Part shown: piece by piece, positions 1-9,572 of the stretch
Layout of the letters: every line of letters begins with the position of its first letter
How positions within the stretch are numbered: position 1 is the first letter of the stretch
Assembly (NCBI RefSeq): GCF_025244725.1
Contig: NZ_CP104203.1
Location: 2,294,001-2,358,000, forward strand
Length of the DNA: 64,000 nucleotides
Reading direction: 5' to 3'
DNA from: Chryseobacterium oranimense
GTDB lineage: Bacteria; Bacteroidota; Bacteroidia; Flavobacteriales; Weeksellaceae
Program-made: the position numbers and the translations under genes
The notes under the pieces: model-generated
The model's database searches: none
What the model was told of the DNA's origin: nothing
Seen by the model: only the letters and a program-made list of their open reading frames with translations

Positions 1-243
1 ATTGCTTCCACCGCTTCCCGCTGCATTGTAATTAACGGATGAAGGACGTCCGTGGAAGTATTTTTCAGACTTAAATTCCTGTCCGATATTGGCGTAGAAT
101 TTCTGTCCGTTTTGGGTAATCATCTCTGCATTTCCTTTTGTAGGCAATACTTTTGAACCCGCATATACGATAAGGAGATAAATTCCGGTGACAGCCAGCA
201 TTACCAAAGTTAGTCTGAATGCTGTAACAATATGATTTTTCAT
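1..243 (-). CDS. kdpC: KdpC, potassium-transporting ATPase subunit C (3' end outside window)
   Basis: KdpC is the periplasm-facing, single-span subunit of the KdpFABC potassium pump and helps KdpB work with KdpA. Only the first 81 codons are present because the gene runs off the left edge. The N-terminus shows one hydrophobic segment (about residues 8-28), then a polar stretch. The motif GRPSSVNYNAAGSGGSN is typical of KdpC (family form GRPS...Y.a..SGgSN). It starts 11 bp after kdpB and is clearly in the same operon. Family assignment is secure; completeness cannot be judged. Confidence 0.95.
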   Translation of the reverse strand, partial: MKNHIVTAFRLTLVMLAVTGIYLLIVYAGSKVLPTKGNAEMITQNGQKFYANIGQEFKSEKYFHGRPSSVNYNAAGSGGSN

Positions 244-254
244 TTTTTAAAATT

Positions 255-2294
255 TTAATAGAATAAACTGATCAGTAAATCAATGATTTTGATGCCAATG
301 AACGGAACAATAACACCGCCCACCCCATAAATTAAAAGGTTTCTTCTCAATAACGCACTGGCACCGATCGGCTTGTAAGCCACTCCTTTTAAAGCCAGCG
401 GAATAAGGAATGGAATAATCACGGCATTGAAAATAACGGCTGATAATATGGCTGTTTCCGGGCTATGGAGATTCATGATATTCAGTTTCTGAAGTGATGG
501 AATGAAGGTAATAAATAAGGCAGGAATAATCGCAAAATATTTGGCAACATCATTCGCAATACTGAAAGTCGTGAGGGTTCCGCGGGTCATCAGCAGCTGT
601 TTTCCGATCTCCACAATCTCAATCAGTTTTGTAGGATCATTATCAAGATCCACCATGTTTCCGGCTTCTTTTGCGGCTTGTGTTCCGCTGTTCATCGCTA
701 CACCTACATCGGCCTGGGCCAAAGCAGGGGCATCATTGGTCCCGTCGCCCATCATAGCAACCAGTTTTCCTTCCTGCTGTTCTTTTTTGATGTAGTTCAT
801 TTTATCTTCAGGTTTAGCTTCGGCGATGAAGTCATCTACGCCTGCTTTTTCAGCAATGAATTTTGCAGTGAGAGGATTATCTCCGGTTACCATCACCGTC
901 TTTACCCCCATTTTTCTCAGTCTCTGGAAACGTTCCTGAATTCCTGTTTTAATGATATCCTGAAGTTCGATGACACCCCAGACTTTTTCATTAACGCTTA
1001 CCACAAGAGGCGTTCCTCCGTTTTCAGAAATTCTGGTGACAGCATCCTGGGTTTCTTTCGGGAAGATATTCCCAGCTTTTTCAGTCAGTTTTTTTATGGT
1101 ATCATATGCTCCTTTTCTGATTCTTGTTTCCTCAAAATCGATTCCTGAAGTTCTTGTTTCTGCTGTAAAGTCTATGTAAACCGGATTTGAAACAATAAGA
1201 TCTTCTGATTTTAATTGGCTTAGTTCTATAATAGATTTTCCTTCCGGTGTTTCATCGGCTACTGAACTCAAGGCTGAAGCTTTGATAAAATCCGGGAGCC
1301 TGATTCCGTCCGCAGGGTGAAATTCCGTTGCTTTACGGTTTCCTATGGTGATGGTTCCTGTTTTATCGAGCAAGAGCACATCAATATCTCCTGCAGTTTC
1401 TACTGCTTTACCGCTTTTAGTAATTACGTTGGCTCTCAGGGCCCGGTCCATTCCGGCGATCCCGATTGCAGAAAGCAGACCTCCAATGGTTGTGGGAATC
1501 AAGCAAACGAAAAGTGATATAAATGCCGCAATGGTAATGGGTGTCTGCGCATAGTCTGCAAAAGGTTTTAGTGTGAGGGTAACAATAATAAACGTCAGGG
1601 TAAATCCTGCCAGAAGTATGGTTAATGCGATTTCATTAGGTGTTTTCTGTCTTGATGCTCCTTCTACAAGGGCAATCATTTTATCTAAAAAAGATTCTCC
1701 CGGTTTGGTGGTCACTTTTACTTTTATTCTGTCCGAAAGAACTTTTGTTCCTCCGGTTACAGAGCTTTTATCTCCTCCGGATTCACGGATTACGGGTGCA
1801 CTTTCTCCGGTGATCGCGGATTCATCAATAGTAGCCAGCCCTTCGATGATTTCTCCGTCCATAGGGATCTGATCTCCTGTTTCGCAAAGGAAAATATCTC
1901 CAAGCTTCATGTCCGCAGACTTTTTCAGGACAGTTTCTACCTGAAATCCGGGTTTGTTTTCCAGAACGACTTTCGCAGGAGTTTCCTCACGGGTTTTTCT
2001 TAGCGTATCTGCCTGAGCTTTTCCTCTGGCTTCCGCAATAGCTTCCGCAAAGTTGGCAAACAAAACGGTAAAGAATAATATGATGAATACAGTAAAGTTA
2101 TAGGCAAAGCTTCCTTGTGAATGGTCACCGGTAAGACTGAAAATGCTTACGATAAACATTACAACAGTTCCGACTTCTACCAGGAACATTACGGGATTTT
2201 TAAACATAATTTTCGGATTCAGTTTAACGAAGGACTGCTTGATCGCTTCGTTCACCAAATCTTTTTGAAACAATGTCTGGGATTGATTTTTCAT
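255..2294 (-). CDS. kdpB: KdpB, P-type ATPase catalytic subunit of the Kdp potassium pump
   Basis: This is the ATP-hydrolysing subunit of KdpFABC, which imports K+ at low external concentration. The 679 residues match the usual KdpB length. Visible motifs are TGES (residues 163-166, actuator), DKTGT with the phosphorylated Asp at about 310, TGDN, and [10 protein letters not shown] in the P domain. Hydrophobic helices sit near residues 35-55, 65-82, 224-242 and 252-275 and at the C-terminus. The Kdp-type first-helix region [16 protein letters not shown] is present. It lies between kdpA and kdpC. The gap to kdpA is unusually long (191 bp) and contains an inverted repeat. Confidence 0.98.
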   Translation of the reverse strand: MKNQSQTLFQKDLVNEAIKQSFVKLNPKIMFKNPVMFLVEVGTVVMFIVSIFSLTGDHSQGSFAYNFTVFIILFFTVLFANFAEAIAEARGKAQADTLRKTREETPAKVVLENKPGFQVETVLKKSADMKLGDIFLCETGDQIPMDGEIIEGLATIDESAITGESAPVIRESGGDKSSVTGGTKVLSDRIKVKVTTKPGESFLDKMIALVEGASRQKTPNEIALTILLAGFTLTFIIVTLTLKPFADYAQTPITIAAFISLFVCLIPTTIGGLLSAIGIAGMDRALRANVITKSGKAVETAGDIDVLLLDKTGTITIGNRKATEFHPADGIRLPDFIKASALSSVADETPEGKSIIELSQLKSEDLIVSNPVYIDFTAETRTSGIDFEETRIRKGAYDTIKKLTEKAGNIFPKETQDAVTRISENGGTPLVVSVNEKVWGVIELQDIIKTGIQERFQRLRKMGVKTVMVTGDNPLTAKFIAEKAGVDDFIAEAKPEDKMNYIKKEQQEGKLVAMMGDGTNDAPALAQADVGVAMNSGTQAAKEAGNMVDLDNDPTKLIEIVEIGKQLLMTRGTLTTFSIANDVAKYFAIIPALFITFIPSLQKLNIMNLHSPETAILSAVIFNAVIIPFLIPLALKGVAYKPIGASALLRRNLLIYGVGGVIVPFIGIKIIDLLISLFY

Positions 2295-2317
2295 TTTATA
2301 TAATTCTTATGGAATTG

Positions 2318-2475
2318 AAAATTTAGAAATTAAGTGATTTAGAGATTAAGAACACTCAGTCATAAATGAGATATTGATCCTGATAAGTACTGGAATTTTC
2401 ATTCATAATAATTCAAAAAACACAGGGCTTAAGCCGCCGGATTTCCTAATCTCTTAATTTCTCAATCTTTTAATT
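2318..2475. repeat. Inverted AT-rich repeat in the kdpA-kdpB gap
   Basis: The 191-bp space between kdpA and kdpB holds two arms built from iterated units like GAAATTAAG and GAGATTAAG. The left arm is about 2318-2350 and the right arm, in opposite orientation (CTAATCTCTTAATTTCTC), about 2446-2475. A GC-richer middle contains GGCTTAAGCCGCCGG. No gene is visible. The kdpA and kdpB genes are normally adjacent, so this looks like an inserted repeat that the operon tolerates, or an internal RNA hairpin. Confidence 0.5.
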
Positions 2476-2485
2476 TTTTAATTTT

Positions 2486-4180
2486 TTACTTAGAGAAATA
2501 CTGGATCTGTTCTGCAATAGGTCCCAATGTAAGGGCCGGGAAGAAAGACAGAGCCGCTATAAGAAGGATTACTGCCAATGTCATAAAACCGAAAGTGGCC
2601 GTATCCGTTTTCAGGGTTCCCGAGCTTTCAGGAATGAATTTTTTCTGTGCCAATAATCCCGCAATTGCTATAGGTCCTATGATCGGAATAAATCTGGATA
2701 AGAGCAATACAATTCCTGTTGAGATATTCCACCAGGGAGTATTGTCGCCAAGTCCTTCGAATCCGGAACCGTTGTTTGCTGAAGAAGAAGTGAACTCGTA
2801 CAGCATTTCACTGAAACCGTGAAAACCTGGATTATTTAATGTTTTCGCACCAAATTCCGGCAGATAGGCAGTTAAAGCAGTTCCAACAAGTATTAAAAAC
2901 GGATGGAACAGAGCCACAATCATTGCGATCTTCATTTCTTTAGCTTCAATCTTTTTACCCATGAATTCCGGCGTTCTTCCTACCATCAGCCCACTGATGA
3001 ATACCGCAAGAATAATGAATATGAAATAGTTCAGAATTCCTACCCCACAGCCTCCGTAGAAGCAGTTGATCATCATGGCCAGCAGCTCGTTCATTCCTGA
3101 GAGCGGCATGGTGCTGTCGTGCATGGCATTAACCGAACCTGTTGAGATTACCGTAGTCGCAATGCTCCAATATCCTGAGGATGCACTTCCGAAGCGGATT
3201 TCCTTGCCTTCCATAGCTCCAAGGCTGCTGTCTGCACCCATTTGGGTAATCAAAGGGTTGCCATTGGTTTCATTCACAATATTCGGAACTGCGAGCGCCA
3301 GAAAACCTACAGTCATCACGGTAAAAATCACCCATGACAGTTTTCTCTTTTTCAGGTAAAATCCTAAGGCGAAAACCAATGCAAACGGAATGATCATCTG
3401 AGTGACCATTTCGGTCATATTGGTCACATAATTCGGGTTTTCAAGCGGATGTGCCGAGTTGGCGCCAAAGAAACCGCCTCCATTCGTTCCTAAGTGCTTG
3501 ATCGCTACAAAAGCGGCTACAGGACCTCTGGAAACATCAACTTTCTGTCCTTCCAACGTTGTGATATGATCTTTTCCTTTGAAAGTCATCGGACTTCCGT
3601 TGGCAGAAAGGATAAAGGCAACAAGGATACTTATCGGGACCAGTATTCTGACTACAGATTTAGTAAAGAAATCGTAGAAATTCCCTAATTCCGTAGTCGT
3701 TTTATCTTTAAAAGCTTTGAAAAGAACTGCCATTGCTGCCATTCCGGTAGCTGCGGTCACAAACTGCAGGAACATCAGATAAAGCTGGCTTAAATAGCTC
3801 ACGCCTGTTTCTCCTGAATAATGCTGAAGGTTACAGTTCACCAGGAAGGAAATAGCCGTATTAAAGGCGAGATCAGGTGACATATTCGGGTTTCCGTCAG
3901 GATTTAAGGGAAGCCAGGACTGAGTCATCAGAATCAGGAATCCTATAATGAACCAAACCAGATTGATCGTCAGCATAGCATACATATTCTGTTTCCAGTT
4001 CATCTGGCGGGCCGGATTGATTCCCGATATTTTATAAATCAGTTTTTCAACAGGTTCAAAAACAGGATCTAAAAAGGTCTTTTTGTACCCATACACATTA
4101 GCAATGTATTTCCCCAGAAATACTCCGATCACTAATGTTATCATAAACATGGCAATAACGCCTAAAATTTCTGTATTCAT
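2486..4180 (-). CDS. kdpA: KdpA, potassium-channel-like subunit of the Kdp pump
   Basis: KdpA selects and binds K+ in the membrane. It has 564 residues, close to the E. coli protein. Four pore-loop signatures can be read in order: NLQHYSGE, TNGGGFFGANSAHPLENP, STGSVNAMHDS and SSANNGSGFEG, each matching one selectivity-filter repeat of the KdpA family. About ten hydrophobic helices are spread along the chain, with the first at residues 4-24. The upstream neighbour kdpF ends 6 bp before its start. Confidence 0.98.
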   Translation of the reverse strand: MNTEILGVIAMFMITLVIGVFLGKYIANVYGYKKTFLDPVFEPVEKLIYKISGINPARQMNWKQNMYAMLTINLVWFIIGFLILMTQSWLPLNPDGNPNMSPDLAFNTAISFLVNCNLQHYSGETGVSYLSQLYLMFLQFVTAATGMAAMAVLFKAFKDKTTTELGNFYDFFTKSVVRILVPISILVAFILSANGSPMTFKGKDHITTLEGQKVDVSRGPVAAFVAIKHLGTNGGGFFGANSAHPLENPNYVTNMTEMVTQMIIPFALVFALGFYLKKRKLSWVIFTVMTVGFLALAVPNIVNETNGNPLITQMGADSSLGAMEGKEIRFGSASSGYWSIATTVISTGSVNAMHDSTMPLSGMNELLAMMINCFYGGCGVGILNYFIFIILAVFISGLMVGRTPEFMGKKIEAKEMKIAMIVALFHPFLILVGTALTAYLPEFGAKTLNNPGFHGFSEMLYEFTSSSANNGSGFEGLGDNTPWWNISTGIVLLLSRFIPIIGPIAIAGLLAQKKFIPESSGTLKTDTATFGFMTLAVILLIAALSFFPALTLGPIAEQIQYFSK

Positions 4181-4186
4181 GACCGC

Positions 4187-4264
4187 TTAAAATTTTTCAG
4201 GTTTTATCAAAACATAGCAGATGTACACAAAGGCCAGAATTGAAAGGAAAAATAAACTCCACAT
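4187..4264 (-). CDS. kdpF: KdpF, 25-residue stabilising peptide of the Kdp pump
   Basis: This short ORF encodes 25 residues, read from the sequence as MWSLFFLSILAFVYICYVLI followed by KPEKF. It has one transmembrane helix and the Lys-Pro-Glu-Lys tail typical of KdpF. KdpF is a lipid-like stabiliser of the KdpABC complex. Its position immediately before kdpA, with a 6-bp gap, is the canonical one. It is short enough to be missed by most gene callers. Confidence 0.9.
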   Translation of the reverse strand: MWSLFFLSILAFVYICYVLIKPEKF

Positions 4265-4268
4265 AGCT

Positions 4269-4352
4269 TTATATTTTATCAAAAAATTCAACGGATTTGT
4301 AAAGAAGCCAGAACATCACTGCAAAAAGCAGGAGCAAACCTATCAGCATCAT
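4269..4352 (-). CDS. 27-residue single-span membrane peptide leading the kdp operon
   Basis: An ORF of 27 codons plus stop begins with two Met codons (MMLIGLLLLFAVMFWLLYKS...). It encodes one strongly hydrophobic helix and a short charged tail ending in FFDKI. Its stop codon is 4 bp before the kdpF start, so it would be the first gene of the kdp transcript. No named family is recognised. It could be a second KdpF-like stabilising peptide, a leader peptide, or a chance ORF; position and composition favour a real small membrane protein. Confidence 0.55.
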   Translation of the reverse strand: MMLIGLLLLFAVMFWLLYKSVEFFDKI

Positions 4353-4574
4353 ATTGAAATTATAAGGATTAAAAGGGTAAGAATTACATACGATACCATC
4401 AGCCGGCTAAAGACGGCATGCTTACGTTTTTTGAACGTTTTTCTTGAAATTGTCATTTTTAAAATATTTGATTTGAACCCTATAGGCCAAAATAAAGTCC
4501 AATTTCAATATAAATTCACAAGTAATTACAATACAATACCTTACAAAACAACGCGTACACATCAAAAATACAAA

Positions 4575-4595
4575 AGCCTATCATTTTGATAGGCT
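4575..4595 (-). terminator. Rho-independent terminator between the response regulator and kdp
   Basis: A perfect 9-bp stem AGCCTATCA/TGATAGGCT closes a 3-nt loop. On the minus strand it is followed by TTTGTATTTTT. It would end transcripts of the sigma-54 regulator gene, about 315 bp downstream of that gene, and insulate the kdp operon. Confidence 0.7.
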
Positions 4596-4620
4596 CGTTT
4601 ATTGAAATGATAGGGATCAA

Positions 4621-4830
4621 GTGAAAATGTGAAAGGTGAATTTTGCTTTGCAAGTGAAGGGTGAATAGTAAGTTTAGAATTCATAGTAAATATGATTACT
4701 GGTGGCTTCGAGTGCCTCAGCCACCAGATATCGGGCGTTTATTCAATATTTCCGGAAACATCAAATTCAGGTTGTTAAAATATTCATCTTAACTGTTCCC
4801 AACCAGAAACTACCAACAAGTAACTACCTA
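4621..4830 (+). repeat. Dispersed REP-like mosaic repeat, copy 1
   Basis: Its core at 4699-4729 has 9-bp inverted arms CTGGTGGCT and AGCCACCAG around TCGAGTGCCTC. Upstream it shares GGTGAATTTTGC and GTGAA blocks with copies 3 and 4. Downstream it shares TATTCAATATTT, ATCAAATTC, CTTAACTG and AACTACC blocks with copies 2 and 3. It fills most of the gap between the kdp operon and the response regulator; no gene lies here. Confidence 0.75.
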
Positions 4831-4910
4831 TACACCAATTACTTTCAACCCGAAACTTTAAACATTAAACATTAAACTTTCAAACCCGAAACTCGTACCC
4901 CGAAACTCAC

Positions 4911-6236
4911 CTACCTCAATCCATACTCCTCCAGCTTACGGTACAGCGTCGCAATACCAATTTCCAAGAGTCTGGCGGCTTCGGCTTTATTGCCTTTTGT
5001 GTATTGAAGGACTTTTTGGATGTGAATTTTTTCAAGGGATCTCATGCTCAATGAGTCGCTTTCAGGAATTGTTTTATCAGAATAATGCGGAAGGCTTTCT
5101 GTATCAAGAGTGTTATTTTCCATTAAAATAAGGCTTCTCTCTACAGCATTTCTAAGTTCGCGGATATTCCCTTTCCAGTCATTTTTTTCCAGGGTTTTAT
5201 AGTAATCGGGACTCACCTGAAGGTCGGAAAGATGCAGTTTTCGGGAAAAAATATCAATAAAGTGTTTAGCCAGTACTTTCAGGTCTTCTTTTCTTTCCCG
5301 GAGCGGTGGAAGATGGATTTCAAAAACATTTAGCCTGAAATAAAGATCCTCCCGGAAGTGACCTTGCTTTATTTCATCTTCCAGATCTCTGTTGGTCGCA
5401 GCAATTAGCCTGAAATCTGATCTGGAAACTTTTGTCTCACCCATTTTGATAAACTCACCTGTTTCCAAGACTCGGAGCAGTTTTGCCTGAAGATCTATTG
5501 GCATCTCTCCTATTTCATCCAGGAACAGAGTTCCTCCGTTAGCCTCTTCTATCAGACCCTTTTTATCTTTTACAGCACCGGTAAATGCCCCCTGTTTATG
5601 ACCAAAAAGTTCACTTTCCAGGATTTCTTTACTGAAAGCAGAACAGTTAATCGCTACAAAATTATTTTTCTTTCTGCCGCTTCCTTCGTGGATGGCATTG
5701 GCAAAAACTTCTTTTCCCGTTCCTGTTTCTCCGGTCAGAAGAACAGCGGCATCCGTTAAAGCAACTTTTTCGGCCAGCTTTTTAGACTGCAGAATTGAAG
5801 GCGAAGTTCCGATAATTTGTTCAAACCCTTTTGATACACTGGTCTTCTGGACAATTTTAGAGCGGTTATCCTTTACTTTTTCCAAAGCTTTATATACCAG
5901 CGGAATGATCTTCTCATTATCATCTCCCTTCACTAAATAATCATAAGCACCGTTTCTCATCGCCTGAACGGCATCGGTAATATTCCCGAAAGCAGTCATC
6001 AGAATAACTTCCAGGTAGGGATATTTTGTTTTGACGGATTTTACCAACTCTACCCCGAAAGCATCAGGAAGGCGTACATCGCACAAAACAACATCAAAAT
6101 CATACTGCTCAAGCATCGTCATTGCTGAACGTGCTGTTGAGGCTTCTTTTACATTAAAATCTTCTTGGGAAAGGATCATTCCTAATAATTTCAGGAGCTT
6201 GATCTCGTCATCGATGATCAGAATATTTCCGTGCAT
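4911..6236 (-). CDS. Sigma-54-dependent response regulator (NtrC family)
   Basis: This is a three-domain transcription activator of 441 residues. The receiver has acidic residues D9 and D10, phospho-acceptor D53, T81 and K103. The AAA+ domain has Walker A GETGTGKE (170-177), the sigma-54 contact loop GAFTGA (217-222) and Walker B TLFLDEI (237-243). The C-terminal Fis-type helix-turn-helix ends in [21 protein letters not shown]. All catalytic residues appear intact. It lies directly upstream of kdp on the same strand, so it may control potassium uptake; no cognate kinase is visible in the window. A strong -24/-12 promoter before kdp was not found. Confidence 0.93.
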   Translation of the reverse strand: MHGNILIIDDEIKLLKLLGMILSQEDFNVKEASTARSAMTMLEQYDFDVVLCDVRLPDAFGVELVKSVKTKYPYLEVILMTAFGNITDAVQAMRNGAYDYLVKGDDNEKIIPLVYKALEKVKDNRSKIVQKTSVSKGFEQIIGTSPSILQSKKLAEKVALTDAAVLLTGETGTGKEVFANAIHEGSGRKKNNFVAINCSAFSKEILESELFGHKQGAFTGAVKDKKGLIEEANGGTLFLDEIGEMPIDLQAKLLRVLETGEFIKMGETKVSRSDFRLIAATNRDLEDEIKQGHFREDLYFRLNVFEIHLPPLRERKEDLKVLAKHFIDIFSRKLHLSDLQVSPDYYKTLEKNDWKGNIRELRNAVERSLILMENNTLDTESLPHYSDKTIPESDSLSMRSLEKIHIQKVLQYTKGNKAEAARLLEIGIATLYRKLEEYGLR

Positions 6237-6367
6237 GGTGTGGTTTTTCGAAAACTACTGCAAACTTATTGAATTTATTTTGGAAAAGAAGTAAAGAAAA
6301 TATGAGCAATGCTTATATGGAAGCTGTTTAGAATTTTATATTGATTATTTTAATCACAAAAGGTTTA

Positions 6368-6422
6368 ACACTTAAGTTTTTTTTAGAGATAAGCTTTATG
6401 CATAAGAAGTACACTTAAGTTT
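6368..6422 (+). promoter_or_regulatory. Pair of ACACTTAAGTTT direct repeats
   Basis: The 12-mer ACACTTAAGTTT occurs at 6368-6379 and 6411-6422, 43 bp apart (about four helical turns). Both lie in the 420-bp gap between the divergent response-regulator and M16 peptidase genes. The inner CTTAAG is palindromic. They could be operator sites for either gene; this is inferred from sequence only. Confidence 0.4.
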
Positions 6423-6590
6423 CGAGAAAATCTTTGATTTTCATCTTATGAGAACTTTTCTGAAGAATCATTTTAAACTTACCTAGGTGAACTCAAGTGT
6501 TTTAAAATGAAACTTTTGCGGTTTTGCAAATTTTAAACAACTTTATTGTATAAATCAAAACTATAGATGCAATAATACGGAAATTCCGGT

Positions 6591-6617
6591 TTGTTCTTTT
6601 CTGATTCCTTACATTTG
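6591..6617 (+). promoter_or_regulatory. Flavobacterial promoter of the M16 peptidase gene
   Basis: The -7 element TACATTTG (6610-6617) matches the Bacteroidota TAnnTTTG consensus. A TTTG -33 element ends at 6593, 16 bp upstream. The start codon follows 39 bp downstream. Apart from the direct repeats at 6368-6422, nothing else was recognised in 6237-6656. Confidence 0.6.
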
Positions 6618-6656
6618 TAATGCATTCCGATTTTCAGGAATGAAATGAGTTAGCTT

Positions 6657-9524
6657 ATGATTGACAAAAGATACAAAGAAACAGTTCATACAGATAAAAA
6701 CAACTACGAATATATCACCATTCCCAATGACGAAAACAAGGTAAGAATTTATACTTTAAAGAATGGCCTAAAGGTTTTTCTCGCCCAGAATTTTGATGCT
6801 CCGAGAATTCAGACGTACATTCCTGTGAGAACGGGAAGCAATAATGATCCTGCTGACAATACGGGTTTGGCGCATTATCTTGAACATATGATGTTTAAAG
6901 GAACTTCAAAATTAGGCACCCAGAACTGGGAAAAAGAAAAGGAACTCCTTGACCGGATTTCTGCCTTGTATGAGGAACATAAAGCAGAACAGGATCCTGA
7001 TAAAAAGAAAGAAATCTATAAAAAAATAGATGAAGTTTCCCAGGAAGCCAGCCAATATGCCATTGCCAACGAGTATGATAAAGTCATCTCATCACTTGGT
7101 GCGAGCGGCACAAATGCCCATACCTGGTTTGATGAAACGGTTTATAAAAACAACATTCCCAATAACGAGCTTGAAAAATGGCTTAAAATAGAGAAGGAAA
7201 GGTTTTCAGAGATCGTACTTCGTCTTTTCCATACGGAACTGGAATCGGTATATGAGGAATTTAACCGTGCTCAGGATAATGATTCAAGGCTTGTGAGCTA
7301 TGAACTGATGGCCGCTCTTTTTCCAACCCATCCCAACGGCCAGCAAACAACGCTAGGAAAGCCAGAACACCTGAAAAACCCTTCTATGAAGGCCATCCAT
7401 AAATATTTTGATGAATATTATGTTCCCAACAATTATGCTATGGTTTTGGTGGGAGACTTGGATTTTGAAGAAACCATTCAGCTTGTCGATCAGTATTTTG
7501 GAGCCATTCCTTACAGGGAGCTTCCTAAAAAAACTCCTGTTACCGAACAGCCGCTGACAGAAATTGTAAAAAGAACGGTAAAAAGTCCAACTACTCCAAG
7601 GGTTCAATTGGCCTGGAGAACAGACAGTTTTGGGACGAAGGAGGCTATGCTTGCAGATATCACAGCCAATATTCTCAGCAACAGAGGTGAAGCAGGACTA
7701 CTCGATCTGAATATCAACCAAACGCAAAAAATGCTTTGGGCACAGGCTTTTTCTGTAGGATTAAAACAGTACGGATATTTTTCTATCGTAGCTGTTCCGA
7801 AGGAAACGCAGACCCTGGATGAGGCAAAAGACATGGTTCTGGAACAGCTTGAACTGATCAAAAAAGGAGACTTCCCGGACTGGATTCTTCCTGCTATCAT
7901 CAGTGATTTTAAACTTCAGCGTTTAAAAGGGCTTGAAACGGCGGATGGACTGGCGACCAATCTTTATGACACCTATATCAAAGGAAGAACATGGGAACAG
8001 GAGCTGAATGAGATGGATGAATATCAGGCTTTCACCAAGGAAGATGTGGTAGATTTTGCCAATGCATTTTTTAAGGAAAATTATGTGGTGGTTTATAAGG
8101 AAAAAGGCGTAAACGATCAGCTGATAAGAGTTGAGAACCCTGGAATTACCCCAATTAAAATCAACCGTGATGCGCAGTCTGAATTTTTAAAGGAAATTAC
8201 TGCTGAAAAAACGGAAGATATACAGCCTGAATTCATCGATTATAAGAAAGAAATCATCACAGATACAATAAAGGATAAAAAGCTAAGCTTCGTCCGCAAT
8301 AAATACAATGATATTGCCCAGGTACACTTTATTTTTCCTTTTGGAAGCGATAACGACAGGGATCTTGGAATTTCCACTCAACTTTTGCAGTATCTCGGAA
8401 CTGAAGACCTTTCGCCTGAGGACCTGAAAAAGGAATTCTTTAAGATCGGGATCAGCAACGATTTTAAAACAACAAATGACCAGCTTCTGATAACATTGAG
8501 CGGGCTGGAAGAAAATATTGAAAAGGGAATTGCTCTTCTTCAGCACTGGATGTATGAGGTAAAACCCGATCAGGAAATCTATAAACAGTTTGTAGAAACA
8601 GTTTTGGAAAACCGTCAGGCAACGAAGAAAGACAAGAACCGTATTATGACGGCACTGACCAATTATACAAAGCTGGGCAGCTTCTCCCGCTACACCGATA
8701 TTATTTCGAAGGAGGAACTTGAAGCCGCTACTGCAGAAGTATTTACGGACAGGATGAAAAAGCTTTTCCAATATCCTTACCAGGTATTTTTCTATGGAAA
8801 AGGTCTTGAAAATTTCAAAAACTACATCGGAAAGTATGTAGAAAATGAGAGTTATCAGATCCCTGATCCCAAGCAGTATCCGGAACCGGAAACCAGCGGA
8901 AATGTCTATTTCATGAATTATGACATGGTACAGATGGAAATGAGCAAAGTGGGAAGAGGACATGAGGTAAATACATCAAACTTCGGAAAGATCAATGTTT
9001 TCAACGAATATTTCGGAAGAGGGCTTTCGTCTATTGTTTTCCAGGAAATCCGTGAAAGCAAAAGTTTAGCCTATTCTGCTTATGTTTCCTATGCTGCGAA
9101 TTCTGAACTGGGACATCCTGATTATATCACTACTTACATCGGAACACAGCCGGATAAGCTTCAGATTGCCGTAAATACGATGAGCGAACTGATGAATGAG
9201 CTTCCCGAAGTTCCTATTCAGTATGAAAATGCTAAAAATGCAGCCCTGAAACAGATTGCATCAACCAGAATCACCCGTAACAATATATTTTTCAATACGC
9301 TACGGTTGAAAAAGCTCGGAATTTCCCATGATTTCAGAAAAGACATCTATGCACAGATCGAAAATCTGAAATTTGAAGACCTTAAGGAATTCTACCAAAC
9401 GGAGATCAAACCGATCCATTTTAACACCGCTATTATCGGCAAAAAAGAGAATCTCGACATGGAAGCTATAAATCAGATGGGAACGTTTAAAGAATTAACA
9501 TTAAAAGAAATTTTCGGGCATTAA
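6657..9524 (+). CDS. M16 family zinc metallopeptidase (pitrilysin/insulysin type)
   Basis: This is a 955-residue two-half M16 peptidase. The inverted zinc motif HYLEH lies at residues 73-77. The third ligand region HTELESVYEEF places the metal-binding Glu at about 201, seven residues after the helper Glu at 194. An insertion of charged helix (about residues 90-130) follows the zinc motif. The C-terminal half is the usual inactive repeat. No signal peptide is seen, so it is probably cytoplasmic or periplasmic by another route. It is a single-gene unit, flanked by its own promoter and a strong terminator. Confidence 0.92.
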   Translation: MIDKRYKETVHTDKNNYEYITIPNDENKVRIYTLKNGLKVFLAQNFDAPRIQTYIPVRTGSNNDPADNTGLAHYLEHMMFKGTSKLGTQNWEKEKELLDRISALYEEHKAEQDPDKKKEIYKKIDEVSQEASQYAIANEYDKVISSLGASGTNAHTWFDETVYKNNIPNNELEKWLKIEKERFSEIVLRLFHTELESVYEEFNRAQDNDSRLVSYELMAALFPTHPNGQQTTLGKPEHLKNPSMKAIHKYFDEYYVPNNYAMVLVGDLDFEETIQLVDQYFGAIPYRELPKKTPVTEQPLTEIVKRTVKSPTTPRVQLAWRTDSFGTKEAMLADITANILSNRGEAGLLDLNINQTQKMLWAQAFSVGLKQYGYFSIVAVPKETQTLDEAKDMVLEQLELIKKGDFPDWILPAIISDFKLQRLKGLETADGLATNLYDTYIKGRTWEQELNEMDEYQAFTKEDVVDFANAFFKENYVVVYKEKGVNDQLIRVENPGITPIKINRDAQSEFLKEITAEKTEDIQPEFIDYKKEIITDTIKDKKLSFVRNKYNDIAQVHFIFPFGSDNDRDLGISTQLLQYLGTEDLSPEDLKKEFFKIGISNDFKTTNDQLLITLSGLEENIEKGIALLQHWMYEVKPDQEIYKQFVETVLENRQATKKDKNRIMTALTNYTKLGSFSRYTDIISKEELEAATAEVFTDRMKKLFQYPYQVFFYGKGLENFKNYIGKYVENESYQIPDPKQYPEPETSGNVYFMNYDMVQMEMSKVGRGHEVNTSNFGKINVFNEYFGRGLSSIVFQEIRESKSLAYSAYVSYAANSELGHPDYITTYIGTQPDKLQIAVNTMSELMNELPEVPIQYENAKNAALKQIASTRITRNNIFFNTLRLKKLGISHDFRKDIYAQIENLKFEDLKEFYQTEIKPIHFNTAIIGKKENLDMEAINQMGTFKELTLKEIFGH

Positions 9525-9541
9525 CCTAAAAAATATTAAAT

Positions 9542-9572
9542 AAAAAAATCGAGAATAGTTCTCGATTTTTTT
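9542..9572. terminator. Bidirectional terminator
   Basis: A 14-bp perfect stem (AAAAAAATCGAGAA/TTCTCGATTTTTTT) with loop TAG sits between the convergent M16 and MBL-fold genes and overlaps the stop codon of the latter. It carries A/T tracts on both sides and can serve both strands. Confidence 0.9.

Noticed and set aside
4470..4500. Minus-strand TTGGCCTATAGGGTTCA as a sigma-54 promoter for kdp
   Set aside because: The GG is followed after ten bases by TC, not GC, and the ACG part is missing; too weak to call.
4221..4589. 122-codon plus-strand open frame opposite kdpF
   Set aside because: Low-complexity AT-rich translation, antisense to kdpF and the small membrane peptide, no promoter or family.
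8283..8963. 226-codon minus-strand open frame within the M16 peptidase gene
   Set aside because: It is fully antisense to a well-supported gene with conserved motifs; composition is that of a shadow frame.
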